Source of the DNA: Collinsella tanakaei
GTDB lineage: Bacteria; Actinomycetota; Coriobacteriia; Coriobacteriales; Coriobacteriaceae
Assembly (NCBI RefSeq): GCF_030373545.1
Contig: NZ_JAUDCO010000008.1
Coordinates: 1-64,000 of the forward strand
DNA length: 64,000 nucleotides
Reading direction: 5' to 3'
The translations under genes were made by a program, and so were the position numbers. The notes under the pieces are model-generated. The model had not been told where the DNA came from. It was given only the letters and a program-made list of their open reading frames with translations, and did not search any database. Positions 18,150 through 26,390 of this stretch are shown in pieces. The first letter of the stretch is position 1. Every line of letters starts with the position of its first letter.

Positions 18150-21100
18150 TTACGAGCGTCGCGACCGCATCATTGCGAACGTCCCCGTAGCGACGGCCGC
18201 CGCCGCGAGAGCGCAAAGCGCCGCCACGACGGACACGGAGCCATCGCCTGTCTTGGCAAGCGATTCTCGATCGTCATCGGCGTTGTCCGTTGAGGTGGAA
18301 CTGGAGCGCATCGCACCGCAAAGCTTGCAACGGCCGTCTTCTCCCCAGTCGTGACCGGTGGCGGGAACGGCTTCGCCCTCCGCGAGCACGAAGCCGCACA
18401 CGGAGCAGACGGCATCGCCCGAATAGCCGTCCTCGGTGCAGGTGGGCTCCTTCGCCCCGACAACCTCCGGCTCGTGCCCGGCGTACTCGAGCCTCTCGCC
18501 GCAGCCGTTCAGGCAGGAGCGCCAGTGCCCGCCGGCGTCGCCCTCCCACCCGTCGGCGGGGTCGTGGCCGGTGGCGGGAATCGCGACGTCCCCGAGCTTG
18601 ATCTCCTCGTTGCCGTCGGCGTCGCCGAAGACCTTGTCGCAGGCCTCGCAGGCCCAATACTCGTCGTTGCCGTCATCGGTGCAGGTCGCGGACTTCGCCT
18701 CGACCTTGACCAGATCGTGCACCACGGAAGCGGAAAGCTCGAGAGCCGCGGTGGCGGTGTTTTGCCCGTTGACGCCGGAGATGACGACGCTCTCGCTGTA
18801 TGTGCCCGCATCAAGGCCGTCCTTGGGCACGATAGAAACCTCGACCGCGTCGCCGGGATCTAGCTGGCCCGATGACGCCTCGAGCACAAGTTCGAACGCC
18901 TCCGACTGAGAAATCCGAATCTCAAGCGGCTGGTTGCCCGTATTGGTAATCGTAACCGTCACAGGCTGGACCTGCCCCTGAAGCGAGCCCTCAACGAGCT
19001 TGCCGAAATCCACGTCAGCCGGATCGAGGGAGATCTCGAAGACGGGTTTGGCGATAACGGTCAGGGTCGCGGGATCGCTCGCGGCCATGCCGAGCCCGCC
19101 GGTGACGAGGCAGCGGAATTGCATGCCGTCCATGTCCGCCGTCGTCGCGGGCGTGGTATAGGACACGTCGTTCGCGCCCTCGATGTTCGTCCACTCCCCC
19201 TCAGTGCCCGAGCGCTGCTGCCACTGATAGGAGAGCGTGCCCGTCCCGCTGGCGGATACCTCAAACGTGGCGGAATCGCCCTCGTCGACCGTCGCGCCCT
19301 TGGGCTGCACGGAGATGCGCGTGACGTCATCGATGCCACCGCTCGCGCAGCGGAAGTACGACGCGCTCTGAACCAGGTCGACGATCTGCTGCTCGGCAGT
19401 AAACGGGGAGCCGTCGACCGGCGCGGCGCTCTTCTCATCCGCGCCCGCGATGCCCGCAATGGCCTGGTCCTGAGCAGGAGCGATTTTGAGGGTACCCGGA
19501 TCGGTCTTGCCGGTAGACGCCAGACTCCTACCAGCCCCGACGGCGCTTACCCCTTTGTACGTTTGAGCGATGACGGTGCCGCCGGTGATGGTGACGTCGG
19601 CGCCGTTTCCCGCCGCGCGGTCCCCGATATTGCCCCCACCGCCGATTGCGGCGGCATCGCTGACGCTGTCCGAGACATAGACGGTGGTCGCCGTGACGAC
19701 ACCACCCTCGACCAAGACGGTTCCGCCGTCGCCCCCAAGTCCGCCTCCGATTGCCGCGCCGAAGCTTTTTCCGCCCGTCGCGCTGACGACGCCGCCGGCG
19801 ACGGTGAGGCTTCCGCCGTCGCTTAGCTGACCGCCGCCGATGCCCGCGGCGTTCCACCCGCCGAACGCCGTGACGACGCCGCCGGTGATGGTGACCGTTC
19901 CACCCTTTCCGGCGTCGGGATACCAGTAGCCTCCGCCGATCCCCGCCGCACGCGAGTATCCACCCGCGTTGTCGGCCGTGACCGCCCCGCCGTGAATCGT
20001 AATCGTTCCCGCATCCGCAGTGTCCTCCGTAGCGCCTCCGCCGATAGCGGCGCAATCGGCGAAGCCCGAGTTCCTCGTCGTGGCGGTCAGCGATCCCATC
20101 GTGGCTTCATCCGTGGATTGGGCGTAGATGGTGAGGCTGTTGCCCTTCGTCACCTCGATGCCGCCCTTGACGTTCAATGCGTTTCCATCGGTTAAAATCA
20201 GGTTCACATCGCCATCGACGACGATGCGCCTCTCGACGCTCACGTTTGAATCGACCGCATACCAGCCGTCTTTCCATTGCTCGTCGCCCGCAACAACCGG
20301 CAAGCAATCGGTCCTGGTCCGCTCGACGCCGTTCTCGTCGAGATGGGAAACGGTCAGGAGCTTTGTGGTGCTGCAGGAGAAATATTTCCTTCCCATCTCA
20401 TCGATCGGCACCTGGACAGATGTGCCCGACATGAAGGGAGAGCCGGCAAGCGCCACGGCGCTCTCCGCGCCGTCGCCCGTGCTCGCGGAAACGAGCCTAC
20501 CGCTTTTCGGGGCAATCGTGAGCGTACCGTGGTCGGAATTGCCCGAGCCGCCGCCGATGGCGGCACCTGCGGCGCTGATTGCGGTGACGCTGCCGCCGGC
20601 GATCTCCACCGTACCGCCTTTGCTGTAGCCGTTCGCATCCCGACCTCCGCCGATGGCAGCGCCGCCGCCGGTCGCAAGGGCGTTGACGATACCACCGTTA
20701 ATGGCCACAGGGCCGCCCGGGGCGTTCCATCCGCCGCCGATGGCAGATCCGGAGCCGAAGGATCGAGCTTCGATCCTTCCTCCGTTGATGGTGATGGGGC
20801 CGTTGGTGTCAGAAGAGAAATTGATATCCCCTCCGATGGCGGCGTCACTACTGGAACTGCTCGCATAGAGCTTCCCCATCGTGCCCTCGTCCTCGGACTG
20901 TCCGTAGATAAAGAGGCTGGCCCCCTCTTCCACCCCGATACCCTTGCTTGCAGTAAGGGTGCACCCGTCCGCCAAAATCAGGCTCACATAGCACGTTGTG
21001 GGATCGTCGCCCGTAACTTCAATGCGCTCGGAAATAGTGACATCGCCATACACCACATACCAGCCGCGGGTCAACTGGGTGTGCTCGCTCGTGATTTCCG

Positions 21101-21233
21101 TAGCCTCGAAAATCGTTTTGGAGTTCCCGTCCCCATCGATATATGGAACGCTTCTTGCCGCCAGCGCCGTCGTAGGCAGACCAAGGCACAGGACTAGTGC
21201 GCAGGCCAGGCTCAGCAACATTCGCCTCATCAT
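18150..21233 (-). CDS. Cell-wall-anchored repeat surface protein
   Basis: 1027-aa secreted protein. A signal peptide (MMRRMLLSLACALVLCLG...ALAA) is followed by about 600 residues of Gly-rich parallel-strand repeats such as AAIGGG and GGTVTITGGVVTA, likely a beta-solenoid. Next come an Ig-like domain (SYQWQQRSGTEGEW) and a beta-sandwich with DPADVDFGKLVEGS. Two Cys-rich modules follow (CTDDGNDEYWACEACDKVF and CTEDGYSGDAVCSVCGF). The C-terminal sorting signal is LAKTGD plus helix plus RSRRS. It was probably exported and attached to peptidoglycan by a sortase, and may take part in adhesion to host or glycans (inferred). The start at 21233 is preferred because gaggag lies 6 bases before it. Confidence 0.88.
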   Translation of the reverse strand: MMRRMLLSLACALVLCLGLPTTALAARSVPYIDGDGNSKTIFEATEITSEHTQLTRGWYVVYGDVTISERIEVTGDDPTTCYVSLILADGCTLTASKGIGVEEGASLFIYGQSEDEGTMGKLYASSSSSDAAIGGDINFSSDTNGPITINGGRIEARSFGSGSAIGGGWNAPGGPVAINGGIVNALATGGGAAIGGGRDANGYSKGGTVEIAGGSVTAISAAGAAIGGGSGNSDHGTLTIAPKSGRLVSASTGDGAESAVALAGSPFMSGTSVQVPIDEMGRKYFSCSTTKLLTVSHLDENGVERTRTDCLPVVAGDEQWKDGWYAVDSNVSVERRIVVDGDVNLILTDGNALNVKGGIEVTKGNSLTIYAQSTDEATMGSLTATTRNSGFADCAAIGGGATEDTADAGTITIHGGAVTADNAGGYSRAAGIGGGYWYPDAGKGGTVTITGGVVTAFGGWNAAGIGGGQLSDGGSLTVAGGVVSATGGKSFGAAIGGGLGGDGGTVLVEGGVVTATTVYVSDSVSDAAAIGGGGNIGDRAAGNGADVTITGGTVIAQTYKGVSAVGAGRSLASTGKTDPGTLKIAPAQDQAIAGIAGADEKSAAPVDGSPFTAEQQIVDLVQSASYFRCASGGIDDVTRISVQPKGATVDEGDSATFEVSASGTGTLSYQWQQRSGTEGEWTNIEGANDVSYTTPATTADMDGMQFRCLVTGGLGMAASDPATLTVIAKPVFEISLDPADVDFGKLVEGSLQGQVQPVTVTITNTGNQPLEIRISQSEAFELVLEASSGQLDPGDAVEVSIVPKDGLDAGTYSESVVISGVNGQNTATAALELSASVVHDLVKVEAKSATCTDDGNDEYWACEACDKVFGDADGNEEIKLGDVAIPATGHDPADGWEGDAGGHWRSCLNGCGERLEYAGHEPEVVGAKEPTCTEDGYSGDAVCSVCGFVLAEGEAVPATGHDWGEDGRCKLCGAMRSSSTSTDNADDDRESLAKTGDGSVSVVAALCALAAAAVATGTFAMMRSRRS

Positions 21234-21353
21234 GAGAGTCTCCTCGTCTCGCACGCGGTCTCATCTCCCCATCCGCGCCATTATCTCATGATAACTCGGC
21301 TGCTACCATGCGCTATCCCATGAACAGGTGAAATAATGTCTGACGATTTTTCA

Positions 21354-21407
21354 CCTTGATTGCCAAACTTAGTGCAGGCATGCCTGCACTAAGTTTGGCA
21401 ATCAAGG
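21354..21407. repeat. Perfect 54-bp palindrome
   Basis: The two 27-base arms, ccttgattgccaaacttagt... and its exact complement, meet with no spacer at 21380/21381. It sits in the divergent region between the surface protein and the methyltransferase cluster. It has no T-tail and no nearby transposase. It could be a large operator, a cruciform-forming site, or the fused ends of a lost element. Confidence 0.9.
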
Positions 21408-21471
21408 AGAGATGCATCTTAGCCAAGATAATACGGTTGGCCTTAACTTGCCGCATGATTCGTGTGTTATA

Positions 21472-21487
21472 GTTAGATGTCTCTAAC
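21472..21487. promoter_or_regulatory. Candidate operator before methyltransferase cluster
   Basis: Inverted repeat gttaga-tgtc-tctaac, 18 bases before the first methyltransferase ATG. It overlaps the region where the -10 (tgttat, 21465-21470) and transcription start would lie. The TTAG...CTAA halves resemble DtxR/IdeR-like metal-regulator sites, but no regulator gene is adjacent. Confidence 0.4.
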
Positions 21488-21505
21488 TTTTTGGGGGCGA
21501 TAGCC

Positions 21506-22135
21506 ATGCACGAACGCAAGGGCTTCTGGGACAAGAATGCCGGTCGGTACGACCGATTCATACGAAACGACCGGGCGGCGTATGAGAAGATGTATGGGCT
21601 GATCCGGCCGGTGGTGAAAGCAAAAACCGTACTGGAAGTTGCCACCGGCACGGGGCTTATCGCAAAGAGCATCGTGGATGCGGCGGCGCACATCGAGGCT
21701 ACGGACGCTTCTGCAAAGATGATCCTTGAAGCAGAGCGGGGCAATCAATCCGCGAAGCCGCACTTTTCCGTACAAGATATGTTCCGCCTGCCCTATGCAC
21801 AGAAGTCCTTCGAAGTGGTGATCGCGTCCAACGCGCTTCACATAGTGCCGCATCCGGAAAAGGCCCTGCGAGAAATCAGGCGGATGCTGAAGGACGACGG
21901 CGTGCTCATCGCGCCAACCTTCACCCACGCGGGGAACTCGGTTTCCGGCAAGGCAAAAGCCTTTTTTATGAGCATGGCGGGATTCCCCCTCCACAGCAGG
22001 TGGACAAGCGAGGAATACCTGCGTTTCCTGCGTCAAAACGGCTGGGCGGTGCAGAAAAGCGCGGTGCTGAAGGCCTCGTTCCCGTTGACCTATGCGGAAT
22101 GCACGAAATCGGAGGGGCCGGATGTCGTTCTTTGA
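21506..22135 (+). CDS. Class I SAM-dependent methyltransferase (UbiE-like)
   Basis: 209-aa methyltransferase. It begins FWDKNAGRYDRFI. Motif I is VLEVATGTGLIAKSI (about residue 50), followed by IEATDASAKMI (motif II), DMFRLPYAQKSFEVVIAS and ALREIRRMLKDDGVLI (motif post-III). This is the fold of UbiE and Methyltransf_11 enzymes; the substrate is unknown. It is the first gene of a tight cluster and overlaps the next gene by 14 bases. GC is lower than in neighbouring core genes and codon use is clostridia-like, suggesting transfer from Firmicutes. Confidence 0.9.
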   Translation: MHERKGFWDKNAGRYDRFIRNDRAAYEKMYGLIRPVVKAKTVLEVATGTGLIAKSIVDAAAHIEATDASAKMILEAERGNQSAKPHFSVQDMFRLPYAQKSFEVVIASNALHIVPHPEKALREIRRMLKDDGVLIAPTFTHAGNSVSGKAKAFFMSMAGFPLHSRWTSEEYLRFLRQNGWAVQKSAVLKASFPLTYAECTKSEGPDVVL

Positions 22136-22727
22136 AAACACCCGCAAGCCCGTGGGCCTCGGCGGAAAACTTATGGTTGCCATGATGAATCTGGGCCACA
22201 GCCCTGTGGCACGGTGGGGACTTCGATTTCTACGGCTTGCGCCAAACGCCAAGGTGCTGGATTGCGGCTGCGGCGGCGGGGCGAACATAAAACGGCTGCT
22301 GAAAAAATGCCCGCATGGCGTCGTCAAGGGCATCGACTATTCACCCGTCAGCGTGGAGAAGGCTAGAAAGCTCAACCGAACCGCAATTCAGGAGGGGCGT
22401 TGCGCCGTTCTGCAAGGCAGCGTGGCGGATATGGCGTTTGAGGATAGCTACTTCGATGCTGCCACGGCCTTTGAGACCGTCTATTTTTGGCCTGATTTAC
22501 CCCGATGCTTCCGTGAGGTCTGGCGGACGCTGAAGCCAGGCGGGACAATTCTTATCTGCAACGAGAGCAATGGCGATACGGACAAGGACGAGAGGTGGAC
22601 GCAGATCATCGGCGGCATGACCATCTACAAGGACATTGAATTAAAGGCGTGTCTGGAGCAGGCGGGCTTTCACGAGGTGCAGATACGCAAAAAGAAAAAG
22701 TGGCTCTGCGTCACGGCACGGAAGTAA
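22122..22727 (+). CDS. Class I SAM-dependent methyltransferase
   Basis: 201-aa enzyme. SAM-binding motif KVLDCGCGGGANIKRLL (about residues 44-60), then GIDYSPVSVEKARKLN and the acceptor-side motif AATAFETVYFWPDL, with VWRTLKPGGTILICNE near the C-terminal third. The start ATG 22122 has ggagggg 4 bases upstream and lies inside the preceding gene, so the two are translationally coupled. Together with its neighbours it may act on a common small molecule, perhaps a metallophore or lipid quinone; no substrate can be assigned. Confidence 0.9.
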   Translation: MSFFENTRKPVGLGGKLMVAMMNLGHSPVARWGLRFLRLAPNAKVLDCGCGGGANIKRLLKKCPHGVVKGIDYSPVSVEKARKLNRTAIQEGRCAVLQGSVADMAFEDSYFDAATAFETVYFWPDLPRCFREVWRTLKPGGTILICNESNGDTDKDERWTQIIGGMTIYKDIELKACLEQAGFHEVQIRKKKKWLCVTARK

Positions 22728-22765
22728 GGACACCAAGCACGGGCATTTTTGCATCCATCCTGCAC

Positions 22766-22831
22766 ATGGCGATAGGCATGACGGTCATAGCAGCTGTGCT
22801 GGCGGCAATTATGACAGTTTTTATTCACTGA
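22766..22831 (+). CDS. Possible 21-aa membrane peptide
   Basis: Short frame MAIGMTVIAAVLAAIMTVFI plus His, a single hydrophobic helix. It fits neatly between the second and third methyltransferase genes, with its stop overlapping the ribosome site of the next. The frame stays open and hydrophobic further upstream (IFASILH), but no good start codon or ribosome site is present. It may be a genuine small membrane protein or the tail of a lost gene. Confidence 0.3.
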   Translation: MAIGMTVIAAVLAAIMTVFIH

Positions 22832-22842
22832 GGAAGAAACCT

Positions 22843-23673
22843 ATGAAATGCAAAATTGAGAAAAACACCGTGCAGGAGACGTTGATCCTCCCCCTGTATT
22901 CCCGGAAGCTGTGTACGGAGCTGTACCCGAATCTTTACAAGGATGAAACAGCGGCTCGTCTGCTCGACCAGATCGACTACGACTTTTCAGAGGCAGAGAA
23001 AAACTCCCGCAGCCTGATGCAGCGCTTTGGTGCGCTGGAGGTGGCCATGCGGCAGGGTGATCTTGCTTTCGAGGTGCGGGATTACCTGAAAGGCCACCCC
23101 GATGCGGCGGTGGTCAATCTGGGCTGTGGGCTGGACAACACCGGCAGAACCTGCGACAACGGTAGATGCAAGATCTACAATCTGGACTTCCCGGATGTGA
23201 TTGCCTTGCGGCAGCAGCTGCTGCCCGCCGAGGATCGAGAACAAAATATCCCCTGCGATCTGAAAGACACCGCATGGTTCGGCAAAATCGATGCCTCCGG
23301 CGGGGCGGTGTTCTTTGCCTCCGGGGTGTTCTATTACTTTCTGACCCAGCAGGTCCGGGAACTGGTGCGGGAGATGGCGGACGCTTTCCCCGGCGGTGTG
23401 CTGGTCTTTGATGCTGCCAATCGAACGGCAGTAAAGATGATTGCAAAAACATGGCTTAAGACTGCAAGAATCAAGGATGTGGGGGCATATTTTGCGGTTT
23501 CGGATGCCGCCAAGGAAATCGGCACGTGGAACAGCCGTCTGCAGGTCACAAGTCGCGGCTATATGCTGGGTTACAACGATTTGAGAGACCCTTCTGTTAG
23601 CGGCTTTTTCCGGTTTCTCGCAAGGGTCGGTGACAACGGGATGAAAATGCAAATCGTGAAAATAAGATTTTGA
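22843..23673 (+). CDS. LCM/PPM-type O-methyltransferase
   Basis: 276-aa protein of the leucine carboxyl methyltransferase-like family (PF04072). Key segments are LYSRKLCTELYPNLYKDETA at the start and VVNLGCGLDNTGRTC as the SAM motif (about residue 90). YNLDFPDVIALRQQLLP carries the acidic SAM-contact residue, and VFFASGVFYYF follows. Related enzymes methylate carboxyl or hydroxyl groups of polyketides and small acids. ATG 22843 is preceded by gaggaag. It ends the methyltransferase cluster; the following sequence is a hydrolase-like fragment. Confidence 0.88.
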   Translation: MKCKIEKNTVQETLILPLYSRKLCTELYPNLYKDETAARLLDQIDYDFSEAEKNSRSLMQRFGALEVAMRQGDLAFEVRDYLKGHPDAAVVNLGCGLDNTGRTCDNGRCKIYNLDFPDVIALRQQLLPAEDREQNIPCDLKDTAWFGKIDASGGAVFFASGVFYYFLTQQVRELVREMADAFPGGVLVFDAANRTAVKMIAKTWLKTARIKDVGAYFAVSDAAKEIGTWNSRLQVTSRGYMLGYNDLRDPSVSGFFRFLARVGDNGMKMQIVKIRF

Positions 23674-23679
23674 GAGGCG

Positions 23680-23799
23680 AAAACGAAGCGCATTCACTTT
23701 AACGTTGAAGAAGACGGCTTTTACGGCGCATATTGGGCGTGCAAGGACGCACATACAGCAGCGGGCACGGATTCGATTGAAACCGTGCCCGCTATCTGA
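23680..23799 (+). pseudogene. Possible remnant of an alpha/beta-hydrolase-like gene
   Basis: The frame directly after the methyltransferase stop reads KTKRIHFNVEEDGFYGAYWA and continues for about 20 residues to a stop inside a hairpin. The opening resembles the N-terminus of acyl-thioester hydrolase/dienelactone-hydrolase-like proteins of Firmicutes, from memory rather than alignment. No start codon or downstream domain remains. Confidence 0.3.
23760..23793 (+). terminator. Hairpin ending the methyltransferase cluster
   Basis: A perfect 11-bp stem agcgggcacgg/ccgtgcccgct with a 12-base loop, followed by an AT-rich but not T-pure tail (atctgatactatatt). It is the likely terminator of the cluster. 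Confidence 0.6.
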
Positions 23800-23918
23800 T
23801 ACTATATTATTATATCAAACATCTGTTCTATTCCCACCCGATCGTAGCAAATTTAAAATACATGCTATATCGTGTCATCTTGTTGCTCCTCTTTCAGGAA
23901 GTTCCTTGTAGAGCGAAT

Positions 23919-23951
23919 CATTTTGTAATCGGGCGGGGTGATTACAAAATG
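23919..23951. promoter_or_regulatory. Inverted repeat upstream of bspA-like gene
   Basis: Perfect 12-bp arms cattttgtaatc and gattacaaaatg are separated by gggcggggt. It lies about 270 bases before the leucine-rich-repeat protein and has no T-tail. It may be an operator; its architecture matches the repeat at 17094-17126 but its sequence differs. Confidence 0.4.
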
Positions 23952-24140
23952 AGGTTTCTGCTTCCGTTTCATCTGATTTGCGACTATTCCCTGGCGACTA
24001 CTCCCATATTTACGAAGGGGAGTGGTCACAGGTGGTTTTCAACGGGCGCGCACGCCGTCTCTGATACGGCAATCGGGGGATGCAAACCATGCGCCCTCGG
24101 AGGCTTCCTCCCTGCCTTCCGTCAAGAGCGGAAGGCGGAA

Positions 24141-24180
24141 AACATTCTTTTTATGGGAAAAACATTCTTTTTATGGGATA
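24141..24180 (+). repeat. 20-bp direct repeat in the bspA-like leader
   Basis: Two tandem copies of aacattctttttatggga plus two bases, differing at one position in the last three, lie 40-80 bases before the start codon. The stretch includes -10-like ataat (24178-24182). Copy-number change here would alter promoter spacing. Confidence 0.75.
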
Positions 24181-24219
24181 ATAAAACAATGGATTATTCA
24201 TAAGGCGAGGAGACCCGTC

Positions 24220-26154
24220 ATGAAGAAAAGTATTTTAAGTCTACTCTGCCTCCTGGCATTTGCTTTGCCTTTCGTCGCAGCCACGCCATGTTTTGCGGAT
24301 ACGGGCGAAACCACGATAGGCCCAATAACCTATCAATACGATGCGGAAACCAAAGAGGCGATGGTGACGCACGCCGACTCTGGCATTTCTGGCGATGTTG
24401 AAATCCCTGGAACGATAGAAGTCGGTGACCAGAAATACAAGGTCACCTCTATCGGGGATCATGCATTTAGCTGGTGCACAGACTTGACCGAGATCGCCAT
24501 TCCCGAGGGCGTCACCTCTATCGGGGATCATGCATTTAGTGGGTGCTCAAGCTTGACCCAGATCGCCATTCCCGAGGGCGTCACCTCTATCGGGGATCAT
24601 GCATTTAGTGAGTGCTCAAGCTTGACCCAGATCACCATCCCCGAGGGCGTCACCTCTATTGGTGATGGCGCGTTTTCTTATTGCTATGGCTTGACCCAGA
24701 TCGCCATTCCCGAGGGCGTCACCTCTATCGGGGGTGTGGCGTTTAGAGGGTGCTCCAGCCTGACGGAGGTCGCCATCCCCGAGAGCGTCACCTCTATCGG
24801 GGATGGGGCGTTTAGCGGGTGCTCCAGACTGACCCAGGTCGCCATCCCCGAGGGCGTCACCTCTATCGGGGACGGCACATTTTTCTATTGCTCCAGACTG
24901 ACCCAGATCACCATCCCCGAAGGCGTCACCTCTATCGGGGATTATGCATTTAGTGGGTGCTCAAGCTTGACCCAGATCACCATCCCCGAAGGCGTCACCT
25001 CTATTGGTGATCGCGCGTTTAATAATTGCTCCAGCTTGACCCAGATCGCCATTCCGGAGGGCGTCACCTCCATCGGGGATCATGCATTTGACTTTTGCTT
25101 CAGATTGAAAGAGATCACCATCCCCGAGGGCGTCACCTCCATCGGGGATTACGCATTTACCTATTGCTCCAGCTTGAAAGAGATCACCATTCCCGAGAGC
25201 GTCACCTCTATTGGTGATGGCGCGTTTTATGGATGCGTTAACTTAACCAATGTCTATGTAAGGGAAGGCTTGAGCTTAGGCACCGATCCGTTTATAGATG
25301 GGCCACAGGGCGCACATGTATGGTGCTACGAAGTGTTGAAAAGCGCTGAGGAATCCGAAGACGGCAAAGTCCATGTTGCAATCGTTTCCGTAGAAGACAA
25401 AGACGGCACCGACATCGCTGATTCTCTCGCCATTTCCGACGGCGCTATGGGCGATGGCTATGTGATTGACGAAGTGAAGCCAAGTAATCTCACTTTGAAA
25501 CATACGCTCACCAAGACCGAGGCGACCCCTGCCACCTGCACCGAGCCCGGCAATGTTGAATATTGGACCTGTGATGCCTGCGGCAAGCATTTCAAAGATG
25601 AAAACGGTACAGAAGAAATAGAAGAAAGCGAGTGGATAATTCCAGCTGCTGGGCATAGCTATGGCGATGACGGGCATTGCATGGCATGCGGCGCGGTCGA
25701 CTCCGATTTCGCCCCCGCTATCATCGCCGGAGCCAACGCCACCTGGCAAAAGGGTAGCGAGGACGGACTGTCCTTCACTTCCAACGCCGCCTTCGCTGAC
25801 TTCCAGAAGGTGCAGGTGGACGGAAACGACGTGGACTCCTCCAACTACACGGTAAAGGAGGGCAGCACTGTCGTCACCCTGAATGCCTCCTATCTTGAAA
25901 CCCTGTCTGCAGGCAAGCACACGCTGGCGATCGTCTCCGATACAGGCACCGCCGAGACCGAGTTCACCGTCGTCGCAGCAGAGAAGCAGCCGGCCGATGA
26001 TGAATCTGCGAACGATAAGGCCGCCAGCGACGGCGACAAGGAATCGCTCGCCAAGACCGGCGACGACTCCATGCTGCCGATAACAGCGCTTTCTATCCTT
26101 GCCGTCGCCTCTATCGCAACAGGGGTGTTCGCTCTGAGAAGGTCTCGCATCTAG
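24220..26154 (+). CDS. BspA-type leucine-rich-repeat surface protein with sortase signal
   Basis: 644-aa secreted protein. Signal peptide MKKSILSLLCLLAFALPFVA is cleaved near CFAD. Residues about 75-350 are 12 LRR_5 repeats of 23 aa (consensus ITIPEGVTSIGDxAFSGCSS). A Cys-containing module (CTEPGNVEYWTCDACGKHF, then HSYGDDGHCMACGA) is followed by a beta domain. The C-terminus is LAKTGD plus a membrane helix plus RRSRI, closely matching the sorting signal of the surface protein at 18150, so both probably use the same sortase. BspA relatives bind host proteins or neighbouring bacteria. ATG 24220 has gaggag upstream; a longer in-frame start at 24022 would spoil the signal peptide. Confidence 0.93.
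   Translation: MKKSILSLLCLLAFALPFVAATPCFADTGETTIGPITYQYDAETKEAMVTHADSGISGDVEIPGTIEVGDQKYKVTSIGDHAFSWCTDLTEIAIPEGVTSIGDHAFSGCSSLTQIAIPEGVTSIGDHAFSECSSLTQITIPEGVTSIGDGAFSYCYGLTQIAIPEGVTSIGGVAFRGCSSLTEVAIPESVTSIGDGAFSGCSRLTQVAIPEGVTSIGDGTFFYCSRLTQITIPEGVTSIGDYAFSGCSSLTQITIPEGVTSIGDRAFNNCSSLTQIAIPEGVTSIGDHAFDFCFRLKEITIPEGVTSIGDYAFTYCSSLKEITIPESVTSIGDGAFYGCVNLTNVYVREGLSLGTDPFIDGPQGAHVWCYEVLKSAEESEDGKVHVAIVSVEDKDGTDIADSLAISDGAMGDGYVIDEVKPSNLTLKHTLTKTEATPATCTEPGNVEYWTCDACGKHFKDENGTEEIEESEWIIPAAGHSYGDDGHCMACGAVDSDFAPAIIAGANATWQKGSEDGLSFTSNAAFADFQKVQVDGNDVDSSNYTVKEGSTVVTLNASYLETLSAGKHTLAIVSDTGTAETEFTVVAAEKQPADDESANDKAASDGDKESLAKTGDDSMLPITALSILAVASIATGVFALRRSRI
24442..25269 (+). repeat. Twelve 69-bp coding repeats (LRR_5)
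   Basis: Highly similar 69-bp units, several differing at only a few bases (gtcacctctatcggggat recurs). Repeat number is likely to vary by recombination. Confidence 0.9.
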
Positions 26155-26185
26155 GCTTCGCCAAAAGCGCTCTACGAGTTCTATT

Positions 26186-26220
26186 CCGCCTCGCAGGCAA
26201 TCCTGCGGGGCGGTTCTCTT
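26186..26220 (+). terminator. Terminator of the bspA-like gene
   Basis: Stem ccgcctcgcagg/cctgcggggcgg (one G-U pair) with loop caat, followed by ttctctt, 32 bases after the stop. Confidence 0.85.
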
Positions 26221-26349
26221 ATATGGTCGTCGAACAGGCGAGGATTCGAGAGGTCGGTGTCAATGCGTCGCCTGGAAGGACTCGTCCAGGGCGCAGTCGA
26301 GCCGGACATGGAGAAAAGGGCCCCGTCAGAGGCTTTTTCACGCCGTGAC

Positions 26350-26376
26350 CCAGCTTTGACCCAAAAGCTGGTTTTT
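26350..26376 (+). terminator. Second rho-independent terminator
   Basis: Stem ccagcttt/aaagctgg with a 6-base loop followed by tttttctcttt. No gene is evident between this and the previous terminator, so it may be left from a deleted gene. Confidence 0.7.
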
Positions 26377-26390
26377 CTCTTTCGAAAAAA

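Noticed and set aside
24442-25269. Regular repeats resembling a CRISPR array
   Set aside because: The 69-bp repeats are coding LRR_5 units with no spacers.
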